A stretch of 64,000 bases of DNA from Oscarella lobularis (Eukaryota; Porifera; Homoscleromorpha; Homosclerophorida; Oscarellidae), in contig NC_089182.1 of NCBI RefSeq assembly GCF_947507565.1, positions 1,364,001 through 1,428,000 on the forward strand. The letters are read 5' to 3'. Below the pieces are notes generated by a model that had not been told where the DNA came from, ran no database searches, and saw only the letters and a list, made by a program, of their open reading frames with translations. Positions 43,272 to 53,377 of this stretch are shown here, one piece after another (the stretch's first letter is position 1; each line of letters begins with the position of its first letter). Both the position numbers and the translations under genes were made by a program.

Positions 43272-45045
43272 TGAAAGAGCTTCGCGAAAGCGGGAAAAAG
43301 AGTCAAAGACAGCTTGCAGTGATGTTCGGGGTAAGCAAATCGCAGATTCAGCAGGTTTTGAAGCAAAAATCTAAAGTAATGAACGAATACGAGCGAAACA
43401 GTAATCCAAAGTTCGAGTCGGGAGCGAATATGAAGACATCGATGAGTTGATCTTTCGCTGTTTTGAACGAGCGCGCGGTAGCGAAACGCCCATGAGTGGG
43501 CCAATAATTCAATGTCAAGCAATGGAATTCGCTAAAAATTTAACTTACAAGGTAAATGCTCTACCAATTGAGCTATAAAGGCATGAATCCTGCAACACTT
43601 TCCAGTACCGCAGCTATGTTACGACTTACTCATCCTCGTCAAACTTCCGTGATATTAAGCAGGCTTCTATAAAATATTGACCTAAAACATTGTAGTTTAT
43701 GCCCTAAATTTATAGGCCCTTTTAACACTTTGGGAGCATCCAACTGGGATGAGGTGACGGGCGATTTGTACGAACAAAGGGGAATATAAAGCATCGAACG
43801 GTTGGCTAGCACGCTTCAAGAACCGTCAGAACATAGGCTCAAAAATTCGTTTAGGAGCGAGCAAGCGTCGACTGACCGTAGGTGATTGGATTGATCGCCT
43901 TTCAGCCATAATTGAAAATTATTACGAGAAAATATCTACAAGATGGACGAGACTGCCTTGTTTTTCCGCACCCTACCAGAAAAAACCTTGGCAGTGAGGG
44001 GGACAGACAGTGCTGGGGGGAAGAAGTCGAAAGAGAGACATACCGTCGTTCTGTGCGAGACGCCATTAGTTATCGGCCATTCAAAGAAACCCCGCTGCTT
44101 CAAAAATGTTACACTTCATCGATTGCCTGTCAGAGGGAAGTCAAACAAAAAAGCTTGGATGACAGGCGAAATTTTCAGCGTTTGGATCAAACGATTCAAT
44201 AAAAAATGCTTTCTCAGAATCGACATGTAATTCTCTTCTTAGGCGTCGTCTATCAAAAGTAGTGATTTGCAACTTTCAAATGTGAAAATTCGGTTCTCCC
44301 CTGCTAATACAAGGTCGGTCTTACAACCGCTAGACCAAGGCATTATCCAGAACGTGAAATGTCACTATCGTTCTAAAGTACTTCGAGTTGTCCTCTGCAA
44401 GATGGAGTCGTCACTTGCGGCATCCGAAATAGCAAAGTCGTTCACCGTTCTTGATGCATGCCTGTGGATAAAATTGTCTTTCAAGCAGCCATTGTACGAA
44501 ATTAGTTCAGAAAAGCCGGTTTCGATAAACAGCGGGATGAAATTTCAGACCATGAATCAGCTGCCGAGAACGGTGGACGAACAGGTTTTACAGCAGCACA
44601 TAACTAGTCTTGGCCTTCCACAAAGTGCCGATGCTGCCAATTATATCGCTTTCGACGAGAGCGCACCAACAACTGAGGTTTTGGAAAAGGCTGGGAGAAT
44701 GACCTGCTGGACGAATTTGTTTCAGAGAGAAATCAAGAATCTTCCGATAAGGATAGTGATTGCGAAGAGCACGAGGATGAAGAAGTGGTAGAGACGAACA
44801 TCAAATCCATTTCTGAAGCACTTGCTGCCACGGAGAGTCTGAAGCTATTTGCCGTCTCACGAGGCTACAACGAATGTCTTTCGGACTGTGTCTCTCTTGA
44901 AAGTAAACTTGAGGAAAAACTGTTTCATTCGCGATTAGAAGGCAGACAAACATCTACAGTATTATGTAATTTGTTGTGCATGAAGAGTCCGTTGAGAGTG
45001 ACATCGAATAAAAAACACATCGCACGCTACACATTCTCCGTCTAA
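43272..45045 (+). pseudogene. Tigger-like transposase (CENP-B HTH + DDE_1), degraded
   Basis: VKELRESGKKSQRQLAVMFG with VSKSQIQQVLKQK (43272-43375) is a CENP-B-type helix-turn-helix. PMSGPIIQCQAMEFAKNL follows (to about 43550). After an interruption, WLARFKNRQNIGSKIRLGAS (43804-43865) resumes. Catalytic motifs are YKMDETALFFRTLPEKTLAV (about 43938-43998), then SKKPRCF and AWMTGEIFSVWIKRF. The second Asp region is broken around 44215-44260 (stops), and VLQPLDQGIIQNVK (about 44318-44360) supplies the third. The missing LDN motif, stops and frame changes mean it is inactive. The C-terminal ORF extends to 45045. Confidence 0.75.
43512..43582 (-). tRNA. tRNA-Thr(TGT)-like sequence, 5' half only; likely pseudo or SINE-derived
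   Basis: On the minus strand from 43582: GCCTTTATAGCTCAATTGG, a perfect A-box (TAGCTCAATTGG), then TAGAGC closing a D arm, then an anticodon-stem-like TTTAC-CTTGTAA-GTTAA with loop anticodon TGT and one mismatch. The T arm and acceptor 3' strand are poor (GCGAATTCC instead of GGTTCGANNCC), so it is not a functional tRNA. It overlaps the place where the Tigger 4 coding frame breaks, so a tRNA-derived insertion there is possible. Confidence 0.4.
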
Positions 45046-46425
45046 ACTACATTTTTGCCGCCTACACTACATTTTCGGGTGGGCGACCACCTCGCTCTAG
45101 CGACCACCTCGCTCTAGCGACCACCTGTTACGTGTCCGAAGGGTGGTCGTTGCAGCAGGGTTCGACTGTAAACGAAATTCAAAGTTTACGTTCTTCTACA
45201 CAAATGCTTTGGCTCTTACGTAAATGGAAGCACCATAACTCTCGTCGTCCGAAAGTGGGTCGAGTGACTCTCGCAATACGGTTTGGAGACGATGAATTTC
45301 TTCGCCACTATTCTCCGGCACAACCACTCCTTGACGTTCTTCGGTTTCCCAGTGTCCATCTGGCAATTGTACGTCTGTGTCAATTCCGAAACTCGATAGC
45401 ATTTCGTCACTCATGTGGAACAATTCGTCAGTGACAGTTGACCCCGTTTGCCCTCTAATGCATCCCCGCAATCCACAGTTGGTTCGGGCTCCTGTTTCGT
45501 TCCGTTGAAAGAGGGTGTGCGTTCCACATCATTGCAGATCTTGTTTGAGGCGAGGGACAATGGTGAAGTGAAAACAAACCATGTCCTTTTCAGAATATAT
45601 GTCTAAGAGGCCATAAGCAAGAAAAGAGGCGATCGTATATAGAGGTGACCTCAAAGGAAATAGAAATTTCAAATGACAATAAACTAAGTATCTTACTAAC
45701 CTGATAATAGACGTCTCTCCATAACCGACCTGCCAGTGATTACGCTACCTCGCCCCGGTCGTCTTCGCGGGAGTGAAAGCATCCACTCCGAAACTCACAT
45801 GTTCTGTCCTCCGCGGTCGCATCGAGCTCTTGACGGAATTCCACGCTTGACGCAAGCTTTCTCAAACGAACGACGAACCGTCTCAGATTTGTTATTTGAC
45901 GAGCTGGACAAATACGTAATGACCCTGCTATACCCGTCTATTCCGCCATTAATGACAAGTCGCCACCTAAGAATATGCAATGTATATTTGGACATCGCAC
46001 ATACTTATCCACGCTGTAATACTCGACCTAATTAGCTTGTGATTTCCGTCTATGTGCCAAAGGCTGTTAGGTCCGGGCACAGAATACGCTCTTCGGTCAA
46101 TTGTCATCATCCACCTCGACATCGCTCCAGCGGGATCAATTTCAAAACATAGTCTGCGGATTCTGTAAATAGGAACTTTGATGCCCCTCAGTCTCAACTT
46201 GGTGCACACAGCGCGGTAACCACTGTTTGGATTGCATACTTTTTATGTCGGCGATACAGTCAACCGCCGATTATCCCAACCCTTCGGGAATCCGTGTCGT
46301 TCGGATAAGCGAAACGTTCGGTTAAGCGAGCCGAATTAATATTCATGCGCAGAAGCCCGTATATATATTGTACCACCAGGAAAACTCTCTATATTCACTG
46401 GCTGCGACCAAAATACGTATCAATT

Positions 46426-48120
46426 TTAGTCTGCTTGAGCGTGTCGATTCTTTTCCAATTCGCGCAAATCTCTCAAAACAGCTGTGGTGTAGGAGGTAGC
46501 TTCGGGCTGTTGCTGAAGCCATGTGAGACACTCGTCAAACATGCTCATCGCTCGACTGTGTGAAACGGAACACGGAAGATCAGTTTCTTCCTCTGAATCT
46601 GGCTCCGCTTCCGAATCGTCGGCTGGATTGACCGTCGCTTTCACCTTTTCACATATCTCCTCATCAGTAAGGATTTCATGGCCTGGTTCATTAACGCAGC
46701 TGTCAAGCCACTCCTGAATGTCGGGCAAGCCCAAATTGAAGCTGTTTCCTGTCAGAAGGGCAACCAGCTCGTCTGCAGCCAAATCGTCGTGGTGAACGGT
46801 GTCGTCACCGGGGCCATCTTCTCTTGGCACAAAAAGAATTTTACGCCAGGACTTTCGGAGGGTTTCAGGCGTCACCTCGTCCCATGCTTGAGCAATCAGC
46901 TCAATTACCGTCTTCACGTTGATCGTAGATAAGAACTTGCGAACTAAGAACCCTTCTTCCTGTTCGTCTTGGAGCAGCAGATTGCGAAAAATCTTTCTCT
47001 GGTACTTTTTCTTCACTTGCACCAGAACGCCCTGATCCATTGGCTGCAAAATTGCCGTAACGTTTGGAGGAAGAAACTTCGTCACAATTTTTCCATCAGC
47101 GCTTGTAAGCTCTTCGACTCCTGGATGAGCTGAGCAATTGTCAACTATTAAGACAGCTTTCTGTTCGATGCCCATCTGTTCGAGTGCTTCTTTCACACTG
47201 GGCACAAAACAGCGATTGAACCAATTGCCAAATATTTCGCGCGTCATCCAGGCATTCCTCTTCCCGCAGTATAAAGTCGGAAGCGAATCGGTATTGATTC
47301 CACGAAAGCACCTGACAACAGTTCATTGAATTAAAAACACTACTCATTGTGTATTGCTTTCGGCACCTTGGTTTCTCTGTTTTTCCGATCACCAAAATAG
47401 GCAATTTCATGGAGCCGGAGGCGTTTGAGCAGGCCAATATTGTGACTCTTTCCTTGCTTTTCTTCCATCCACTGGCAGATTTTTCGAAAGCGCCAGCTAG
47501 CGTTTTTTGAGGCAGCAACCGAAAGTACAGTGCACTCTCATCGCAGTTGAATACTTGATGGAGGGATAGACCCTCGTCTTCAATAAACTTTTGAAAGCTG
47601 GAAGCAAAATCAGCAGCAGCAGCAGAGTCGCTTGACAGTTTTTCACCGTTCAAAGTCAGCCCTCGAATGGCAAACCTTTTGCAAAACCTCTTCAGCCACC
47701 CCGAGCTAGCGGAAAATCTTGAGGTGTCCGAGTCTGCTATGATCTGCGACAGCCTCATTGCTTTTTCGCACAGCAGTGGGCCACTAACGGGGGCCCCAGA
47801 TAATCTTGCCTGCTTAAACCACAGGAAAACCGCCTCGTCGACCTTTTCATTGCTGCCTAACTTCATCACTTTTGTTGGCCTTACAATGCCCATTTCTTCC
47901 GTTTTGCGCCGAAATTCAATAATTTTAGAAGCGTTTTTTTCAAATCGCTTACAGTGCTTTTGCCAACTCCAAACTTGCTTGCTACGACGGTCAAACTGCA
48001 TCCATCGTTCAGCATGCGAACGTGAGCAATAGAAAGGACTAACGTTTGCGATCTGGTTTTGAAGCAGACTCCATTCCGACAAGAAACGTCAACTGCGTTA
48101 AATCTAGCCCACGAGGTCAA
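46426..48120 (-). pseudogene. pogo/Tigger 2 transposase, frameshifted
   Basis: The HTH part is in 48120-47881 (MLNDGCSLTVVASKFGVGKS, TVSDLKK). The middle is in 48082-47141, with SGPLLCEKAMRLSQ, FNCDESALYFRLLPQKT (first Asp) and LPILVIGKTEKPRC. The last part is 47247-46426, with AVLIVDNCSAHPGVEEL (second Asp), AILQPMDQGVLVQVKKK (third Asp) and an acidic C-terminus. All three catalytic Asp are kept. Frame breaks near 47930 and 47290 inactivate it. It aligns along its length with the Tigger 1 transposase and has the same C-terminal pattern (CLTWLQQQPEA versus CLAWLEQQPEA), so the two elements are related. Confidence 0.88.
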
Positions 48121-48625
48121 CTATTCTTGCCACGAAACTACACTCAAAACATGTATTAATTGTCCTTTTCTGTAATTTTTCGGTTTTTTCAATCTTCTTC
48201 GAAGTCGGTGGTCTGGCCTCCTCAAAGAACAGCCAAGCCAGCGTCCAAGAGATCGGCATAAAGTGAAAGAAATCTCCTTTCATCGCATTTGCTACTAATC
48301 CGAATGAGAGTACACTGAGCGTTGTTAACAATTGTGCCCCATTGACGAGTATTTTCCCTAGAATATGGAGCGCCAACAAAAGATCTATAAAAATAATGAT
48401 TTTAAAAAGCGGCAAACGTAAAGGGATTCTGTACCCCTTCAGCAGCACGCAGCCGTCATCTAAAGCTGGAGAAATGATTCTGGAGACTTCCCTGGCCAAA
48501 TGACCCATCTGCAGACCTTGGCTCGTAGCTAATATGGCTAAGGGATCGTAGAAGTTTCGGGGCTCGCGAAGGAAAACTATTGGGAGCCCATTTCGAAGCG
48601 CCTGCCAGCCTTCGGACACACGCAC
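48104..48625 (-). CDS. HIRAN-domain ORF inside pogo/Tigger 2
   Basis: From ATG 48625, 173 codons. Residues 1-60 are a HIRAN-like domain: MRVSEGWQALRNGLPIVF, REPRNFYDPLAILATSQG, MGHLAREVSRIISPALDDG. After LLKGYRIPLRLP the sequence is hydrophobic, then Lys-rich, and it runs in the same direction into the transposase region with a small overlap. The HIRAN part lines up with that at 7259-7516 in Tigger 1 (GW start, E-x-x-N, G-H-L-x-R, then a P-x-L-D ending). No stop interrupts the domain. It could be a separate passenger gene or an alternative N-terminus of the transposase. Confidence 0.62.
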   Translation of the reverse strand: MRVSEGWQALRNGLPIVFLREPRNFYDPLAILATSQGLQMGHLAREVSRIISPALDDGCVLLKGYRIPLRLPLFKIIIFIDLLLALHILGKILVNGAQLLTTLSVLSFGLVANAMKGDFFHFMPISWTLAWLFFEEARPPTSKKIEKTEKLQKRTINTCFECSFVARIVDLVG

Positions 48626-49350
48626 TCCTCGTATTTAGCAAACAAACGCGATCGTGTTGGACTGCATTCTGTAAGGATGTAATAGCTAACGCGCGCAAAG
48701 GTATACTTTTATGTCATTGCATAGCGCGAGTGATAAGCACGTGACCTCCAATCGAGTCCGGATAATCGCCGATTCGGATAATCGGCGTTCCCATAATCGG
48801 CGGTTGACTGTATGAGCGGAATGTGAGTCGTCATCAATAGAAGTGAACGTATCTCCGATGTATAGCTGAAACTGTGACATGCGACGTCGAACTGTAGATA
48901 CGGAAACTTTTAGGAGACGAGCTATTTCGAGAAAAGTAAAATTGTTCTCAATGAAGTATTCCAACTGCTGCTGCGTTATTGAATAAGATGGTCTCCCTCT
49001 TCCCAACGTCATCTGACGTTCAGCAGAAAGACACTCTCCTTCAGGCGCTACTCTTGACGAAACTAACCCGATTAGGCACCTAACTGACGCAAGTAAATCC
49101 TCAGTGTTTGAAACAGAATGAGAAAGATGCGCAATTCACTGGTATAATGCCCGCAGTCGTGAAATGACGCTATCTCCGAACTCCGGAGTAATTTCTTCGT
49201 CCTCGTACCTCTCTACATCTCGGTAAATAAGTTCTAGACGGCGCAAGAGCAAGGTCTTGATCTCTTCCAAAGCCATGTCGTTTTTGATATCAAAACCGAC
49301 TGCTACGCCTGCTACTTGATTCGTATATTTCATTGCTATATTTTATTCCT

Positions 49351-49426
49351 ATGTTTCATAGCTATGTTTCATAGCTGTCTCATAGCTATGTTTTATTCAT
49401 AGCTATGAAACATAGCTATGAAACAT
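49351..49426. repeat. Perfect 26-bp inverted repeat (hairpin-forming)
   Basis: 49351-49376 (ATGTTTCATAGCTATGTTTC and on) is the exact reverse complement of 49401-49426, separated by 24 bp that themselves contain CATAGCTATG. The arms are built from an ATAGCTATGAAAC unit. Confidence 0.93.
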
Positions 49427-49677
49427 AGCTATGTTTAGTCAGTGGGCAGAACGTTTCGCTTGCGCTAACAGATGGAATCTGGGAGTTGGACGAAGCGAAG
49501 TCGACCGCTCGCCCAACGGCAATGGAATCGAACGCTTCGACAGCGTTCCTCCGGCCGTAAGGTGAGTTTTGGAAGCGATTGGCCGAGTTCGAGAGAAGCG
49601 GGCGGCGCGGGAGTTTCCCTTCGGCTCGTCGCTGGCCTCAGAATCGCTCTATATCGTGTTTTTGGCTTTCCTTGGTT

Positions 49678-50133
49678 GCAAACGCCAGAAAATACGTATG
49701 ATTCGTTCGTCTCCATGCTATCCACAAATTCAAGGGAAAATTGAGCGGTCACATGAAACATGGAAACAGAAACTTCTTAGCGATACGCTGAGAGCGGAAA
49801 GATGCGGAGAAGACCTCTGCTGGGCTGAAAATCTTGTAGTCAGTCTATCAATGTCTTTACAACAGTGTTCCACACAAGAACCTCGGCAATCTCATCCGGC
49901 ATAAAGTCTTTTTTGGACGGAAGATGACGATGTTCCGGAAACCCTCTGAGGTTGGCAATGATCCGAGAAGCAACAGCGAAGACGGAAACATGGACGACAA
50001 CGATTATGATGGCGGCGATGCCAACGTCACAGCCTCCGTCAGAAACTGCAGCATGGTAGTCATCGACAACGGCGACGACATGGACGTCATCAACTGCACA
50101 AAAAACAAGTCACGATACCGTCTTTTCTTGTGA
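49678..50133 (+). pseudogene. Retroviral-type integrase fragment (Ty3-like or Ginger-like)
   Basis: One frame reads IRSSPCYPQIQGKIERSHET then WKQKLL (about 49693-49770), the P-x-x-P-Q-x-Q-G-K-x-E-R-x-H box that carries the catalytic Glu of rve integrases. The ORF then gives AENLVVSLSMSLQQC. In another frame LIRHKVFFGRKM (about 49890-49925) is the end of such integrases. The D-D part upstream is absent. Whether it came from an LTR element or a Ginger-type DNA transposon cannot be said. Confidence 0.5.
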
Positions 50134-50722
50134 AGGACAAGCTCCATCGCAACGCTATTGTTCAAGCGGGTTTTGGAGGCTTTTCCAAACACGTTTGCAC
50201 TGGTATGAGTTTGATCGCCAGCAGCGTAACGGAACTCGCGAATGTCAGCTCGTCCTCTGCTCAGCGAGAGAGTCGATGCTATTATAGTCAATAGTATGGC
50301 ATTTATCGTCTGTCTCTCCTATTCTATAGCTCCTTTCGTCTAAACCAGTAGGGTTAAAACATAACCGCGAAGCCTAACCAAACCCTAATCAAATCTGTCT
50401 TATAGATCGCTACCACGTTGGAAAGATACCGAGCCTAGGCATATAATCGTTAATGATGGCACTAAAGCCGCCTTAGACACTATGAAACGTTATAAGTCGA
50501 ATTTATACTAAGTAATAGTTATTACCCGGTATGGGATTCATCCTCGTGACACTCTCGGGTACGCCTTGTTAACACCCTCGGCTTCGCCTCGGGTGATAAC
50601 TCGGCGGCCCTCGGGTGTCACTCGGATAAATCCCATACCGCCCGATTTCACAGGTGATAAGTGACTTATACCGCGTGACTCGCGAATTGACAGGAGGTAA
50701 TTGATTTACTCCGCGTGACTCG
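50134..50722. other. No gene; CpG-rich inverted repeat at 50527-50640
   Basis: The ends GGTATGGGATTCATCC (50528-50543) and GGATAAATCCCATACC (50624-50639) are inverse copies with one mismatch. Inside them CTCGGGT and ACCCTCGG motifs alternate. The 114-bp unit looks like a tiny inverted-repeat element. Just after it, TATACCGCGTGACTCG and TTACTCCGCGTGACTCG form a short direct repeat (50668-50721). Confidence 0.55.
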
Positions 50723-52142
50723 TTGTTGATCTCACTTTTCGCCATGAGCTCAAAGAGGATGGAAGCAGGAGATGACGATGATGATCTGGACGATTTCGTG
50801 CTACCGAAGAAGAGGAAGCGCGTGTCCGAAAACGTGCCTGCGCCCGGTCCGACGCTCAGTCGCTTTGCCGAGCCTGTTACGGACGAGCAAGTACGAGAAG
50901 CGGAAAAAGGTTACGTTCCGCCGAATACCTCGAAAGCAAACACATGGGCCAAGAGGCTTTTCGCCAACTGGATGGAGGAACGAAATGCGCTCTTGATCGA
51001 GAAGGATCGGAAATCAAGCGACATCGGTCCGTTTAACGTTCTCGGCGACGGATCAGACGAGGAGCTTTCAAAATGGATTTCGCGCTTTCTGCTTGAGGTC
51101 AGAATTGTGAAAGGCGAAGAATACCCACCTAGTACGCTGAATTGTCTCCTCTGCGTTGCAAAGAGTCGTCCGCGGGACCCGCCCGACAGTTAACTTCTTC
51201 CAAGGAGAGAACTTCGTCGGACTAAGAAATGCATTCGACGTCGTTTGTCGGCGTTTGCGCGCAAAGGGAGTAGGAGCAACGAAGAAGTCGACAGCTTCAA
51301 TTAGAGAAGTGGAGGAGGAGGTCGTCTAGTCGACAGGTGTGATCGGGGTGGACTGTCCCACATCTCCCCTTCGAGCCGTGTTCTTTCTAAATGGAAAGAA
51401 CTTTTGTCTACGCGGAGGAGACGAGCATAGGACACTTAGCCTCCCTCAATTGGTTCGCGATCCGCGCAATCTTGATAGCCCGGTGAAGTCGTACACCTAC
51501 ACGGGTCGAAAAACAATCCGGGGGCAGAGCTCACCTAAAGGTAGCAAACAAACGCGTTGTTCAACAAGCTATTCCAGAACTAGGCGAGCGATATCATTGC
51601 TTCGTTTTGGACACTTATCTTCGAAGATTACCGCGTGACGCACGAGACGACGCGTTCTATTTCAATCCCGTGACAAAGACGCCTACCGATTCTCGCTCAC
51701 CCTGGTTTTTTGGGCGATGCGTGCTTGGCAAACACGCGTTTAGCACAATGGTTAAGGCAATATGCGCTGAAAGCGGCATCGAGGGCAAGTCGAATCATAG
51801 TTTTCGGGTGGCCGGGGCCACTAGGATGTTTACCGCTGGCATTCCTCAAAAAATAATCCAGCAGAGAACTTGTCACCGTTCGTTGAAAGCCTTGCGAGAG
51901 TACGAGGGACCGACAGAAGGGCAACTTCGCGAAGTCTCCGGCCTAATCAGCGGCGTTGAAAAGAAAAGCGCTGACATCTGCAACGGCAAGGAAAGAGCGT
52001 CAGAGGCGGTGTCATCGCTTAGTTCGATTAGTGGTAACATGACTAATTGCACGTTCAACTTGTACCCGATGGGCTCAAGAACTGCCGAGTCCGCTTCCCT
52101 GCGGATGAGGTGGGCGCCGGCTCAGAGCCGTACGACTCCATA
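50723..52142 (+). pseudogene. Crypton-type tyrosine recombinase, frameshifted
   Basis: The first ORF (50723-51193) has an acidic/basic leader (DDDDDLDDF, PKKRKR) and the core-binding part (TWAKRLFANWMEERNA; LSKWISRFLLEVRIVKGEE; PPSTLNCLLC). The middle is in broken frames, with KNFCLRGGDEHRTLSLPQL (51400-51450) giving the first catalytic Arg. The last ORF (51607-52142) has SNHSFRVAGATRMFTAGIPQ (H-x-x-R) and CHRSLKALREYEGP, where the second His and the Tyr are present. This is the DUF3504/Crypton arrangement. Frame changes between 51180 and 51600 make it a pseudogene. Confidence 0.78.
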
Positions 52143-52711
52143 ACTGCGCAAATCTGAGCTAGAGTGAGCGCCTCAAAATTGATACAGCTTTCTAACATCA
52201 CAATGCGTAAGTCGAGCAACTAAAAGAGGTGGGCTGCTTGAGAACTCGGAGCGGAATTAGCGTCAATCGAGGTGGCGATAAATCTAGCGAAAACGAACCC
52301 GCGCTGAGTTGGAAGTGCATTCGATACTATAATGACAACAACACTAACAGCGTAAAGAATTTGATAATCAAAATACACAATATGAAGTCGGCTTTTGAGA
52401 GAAACGGTTGGTGGATAGCGCGCGGTAGAGCACTACCCCCGGCAGCATAAACGCCCGCGCGCAAACTGCTTCCAACGTGGTTGCCTTGATGCAGATTTAT
52501 ATTTTTTGTATGAATGCCAACTCTCCAATGAATTTACCTTCATATGTTCACACTTAGTTGCTTGTTGTAATAGAAACCGTTAAGCTATCTTAATTGAGGT
52601 AACGATGCCGCACTTATTGGCCCATTCGCTAATCTAATTCATTGACGTAAAGGTTGCTTGGATGTGGGGCCCTACACGGGAGCGATATCTGCTAACAATG
52701 GCAGAATGTAA
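52143..52711. other. No recognised gene
   Basis: ORF 52229-52450 (plus) has no motif. It may be 3' sequence of the Crypton plus flank. Confidence 0.3.
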
Positions 52712-52996
52712 CCGCTGGAAGCGAAAGAAGAAAGACAAAGATCGGATGGAAGCGCTTGGAATGAGAAAAGTCTTGCGGTCGCTGAGGAGTGCGAGGAAGA
52801 AGACGAGGCGAGTGGAAGTATGGGACAACGCGTTAGCCTAGACAACAGTCTTAAGGAAAGCGACTTCCATGATTCTGACAGCGAAGATGACACTCTTCAC
52901 GACGACAACCTTCTTGACGACGAAGAGGACCCACTAACGGAAGAGGACATTTATTCGCTCGCCAAAGAGTGGATTCAAGACCGGGACACAACCTAG
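52712..52996 (+). CDS. Acidic C-terminal coding fragment, unknown protein
   Basis: Ninety-four open codons, bounded upstream by a stop at 52709, end at TAG 52994-52996. The sequence is strongly acidic (FHDSDSEDDTLHDDNLLDDE) and ends TEEDIYSLAKEWIQDRDTT. It stops 8 bp before the TTAA at which the Kolobok-like element begins, so the element lies just behind this stop codon. I do not recognise it. The acidic tail resembles C-termini of DDE transposases. Confidence 0.4.
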   Translation, partial: PLEAKEERQRSDGSAWNEKSLAVAEECEEEDEASGSMGQRVSLDNSLKESDFHDSDSEDDTLHDDNLLDDEEDPLTEEDIYSLAKEWIQDRDTT

Positions 52997-53377
52997 AGAC
53001 GTAGTTAAGGTGGTACTATGGGTAACGCCCACACTTTTGAATCAAATTTCATGTAAAAAATTAAGTTTTTTTACCTTGCTCTTCAAACCTTCCTCTTTCG
53101 TTTGCGCCGATTTCCGCGGCTGTGCGACATTACAAGCCAGCTAGAAAAAAGGTGCAATTAGTAGACGTTCTTCCATCTTCCATAAAAAGCGTCCTTTCAT
53201 CGTTTCCTTGTCATCGCCAATCTTCAGATTCTTCCAAACAGACTTTTCGGTAGCAAGCTGTGTCTCTAGGAGCGTAGAAACTGCATTTGAGCGTCTTTCC
53301 GGAGTTCTCTAACGCGCGTCGCATTCTTCGGCAAATACCTGCGTTTTCTTGCTTATTTCCACGTCCTCTCAATCGAA

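Larger units (their letters stand above)
43250..45168 (+). mobile_element. Tigger-like transposon 4, right end preserved, left end not found
   Basis: The right end reads GGGTGGTCGTTGCAGCAGGG then TTCGACTG before TA (45169-45170), as for pogo/Tigger elements. Inside it GACCACCTCGCTCTAGC is repeated (about 45086-45117). I found no inverse copy of the end on the left, so the left part is deleted or replaced. Confidence 0.6.
46257..48810 (-). mobile_element. pogo/Tigger DNA transposon 2 with HIRAN passenger, nested in the integrase gene
   Basis: The 24-bp terminal repeats (46257-46280, starting CAGTCAACCGCCGATTATCC; 48787-48810) match at 21 of 24, with TA on both sides (46255-46256, 48811-48812). 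TCGGATAAGCG and GGATAATCGGCG subterminal motifs are present. The 2554-bp element contains a frameshifted DDE_1 transposase and a HIRAN ORF, both on the minus strand, in the same relative order as in Tigger 1. Confidence 0.92.
45196..49333 (-). pseudogene. Integrase-core (rva_4 type) gene, interrupted by a Tigger and missing the catalytic Glu
   Basis: N-terminal pieces: 49333-49136, helical; 49012-48812 with GRGRPSYSITQQQLEYF and LEIARLLKVSVSTVRRRM, an HTH. Then comes Tigger 2 (46257-48810). The reading continues at about 46209 with LRLRGIKVPIYRIRRL, YSVPGPNSLWHIDGNHKLI (first Asp), a 61-bp GT-AG intron (45967-46027), then VINGGIDGYSRVITYLSSSS and RCDRGGQN (second Asp). At about 45740 ITGRS and RLWRDVYYQ are joined with the intervening residues missing; relatives have an Arg-Ile-Glu there, so the catalytic Glu is deleted. 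The tail (45471-45196) has SFGIDTDVQLPDGHWETE. This family is known from many animals as an unnamed DDE-integrase protein. Confidence 0.78.

Noticed and set aside
47667-48032. Plus-strand ORF of 121 codons
   Set aside because: Lies antisense to the Tigger 2 transposase, whose motifs are clear on the minus strand.
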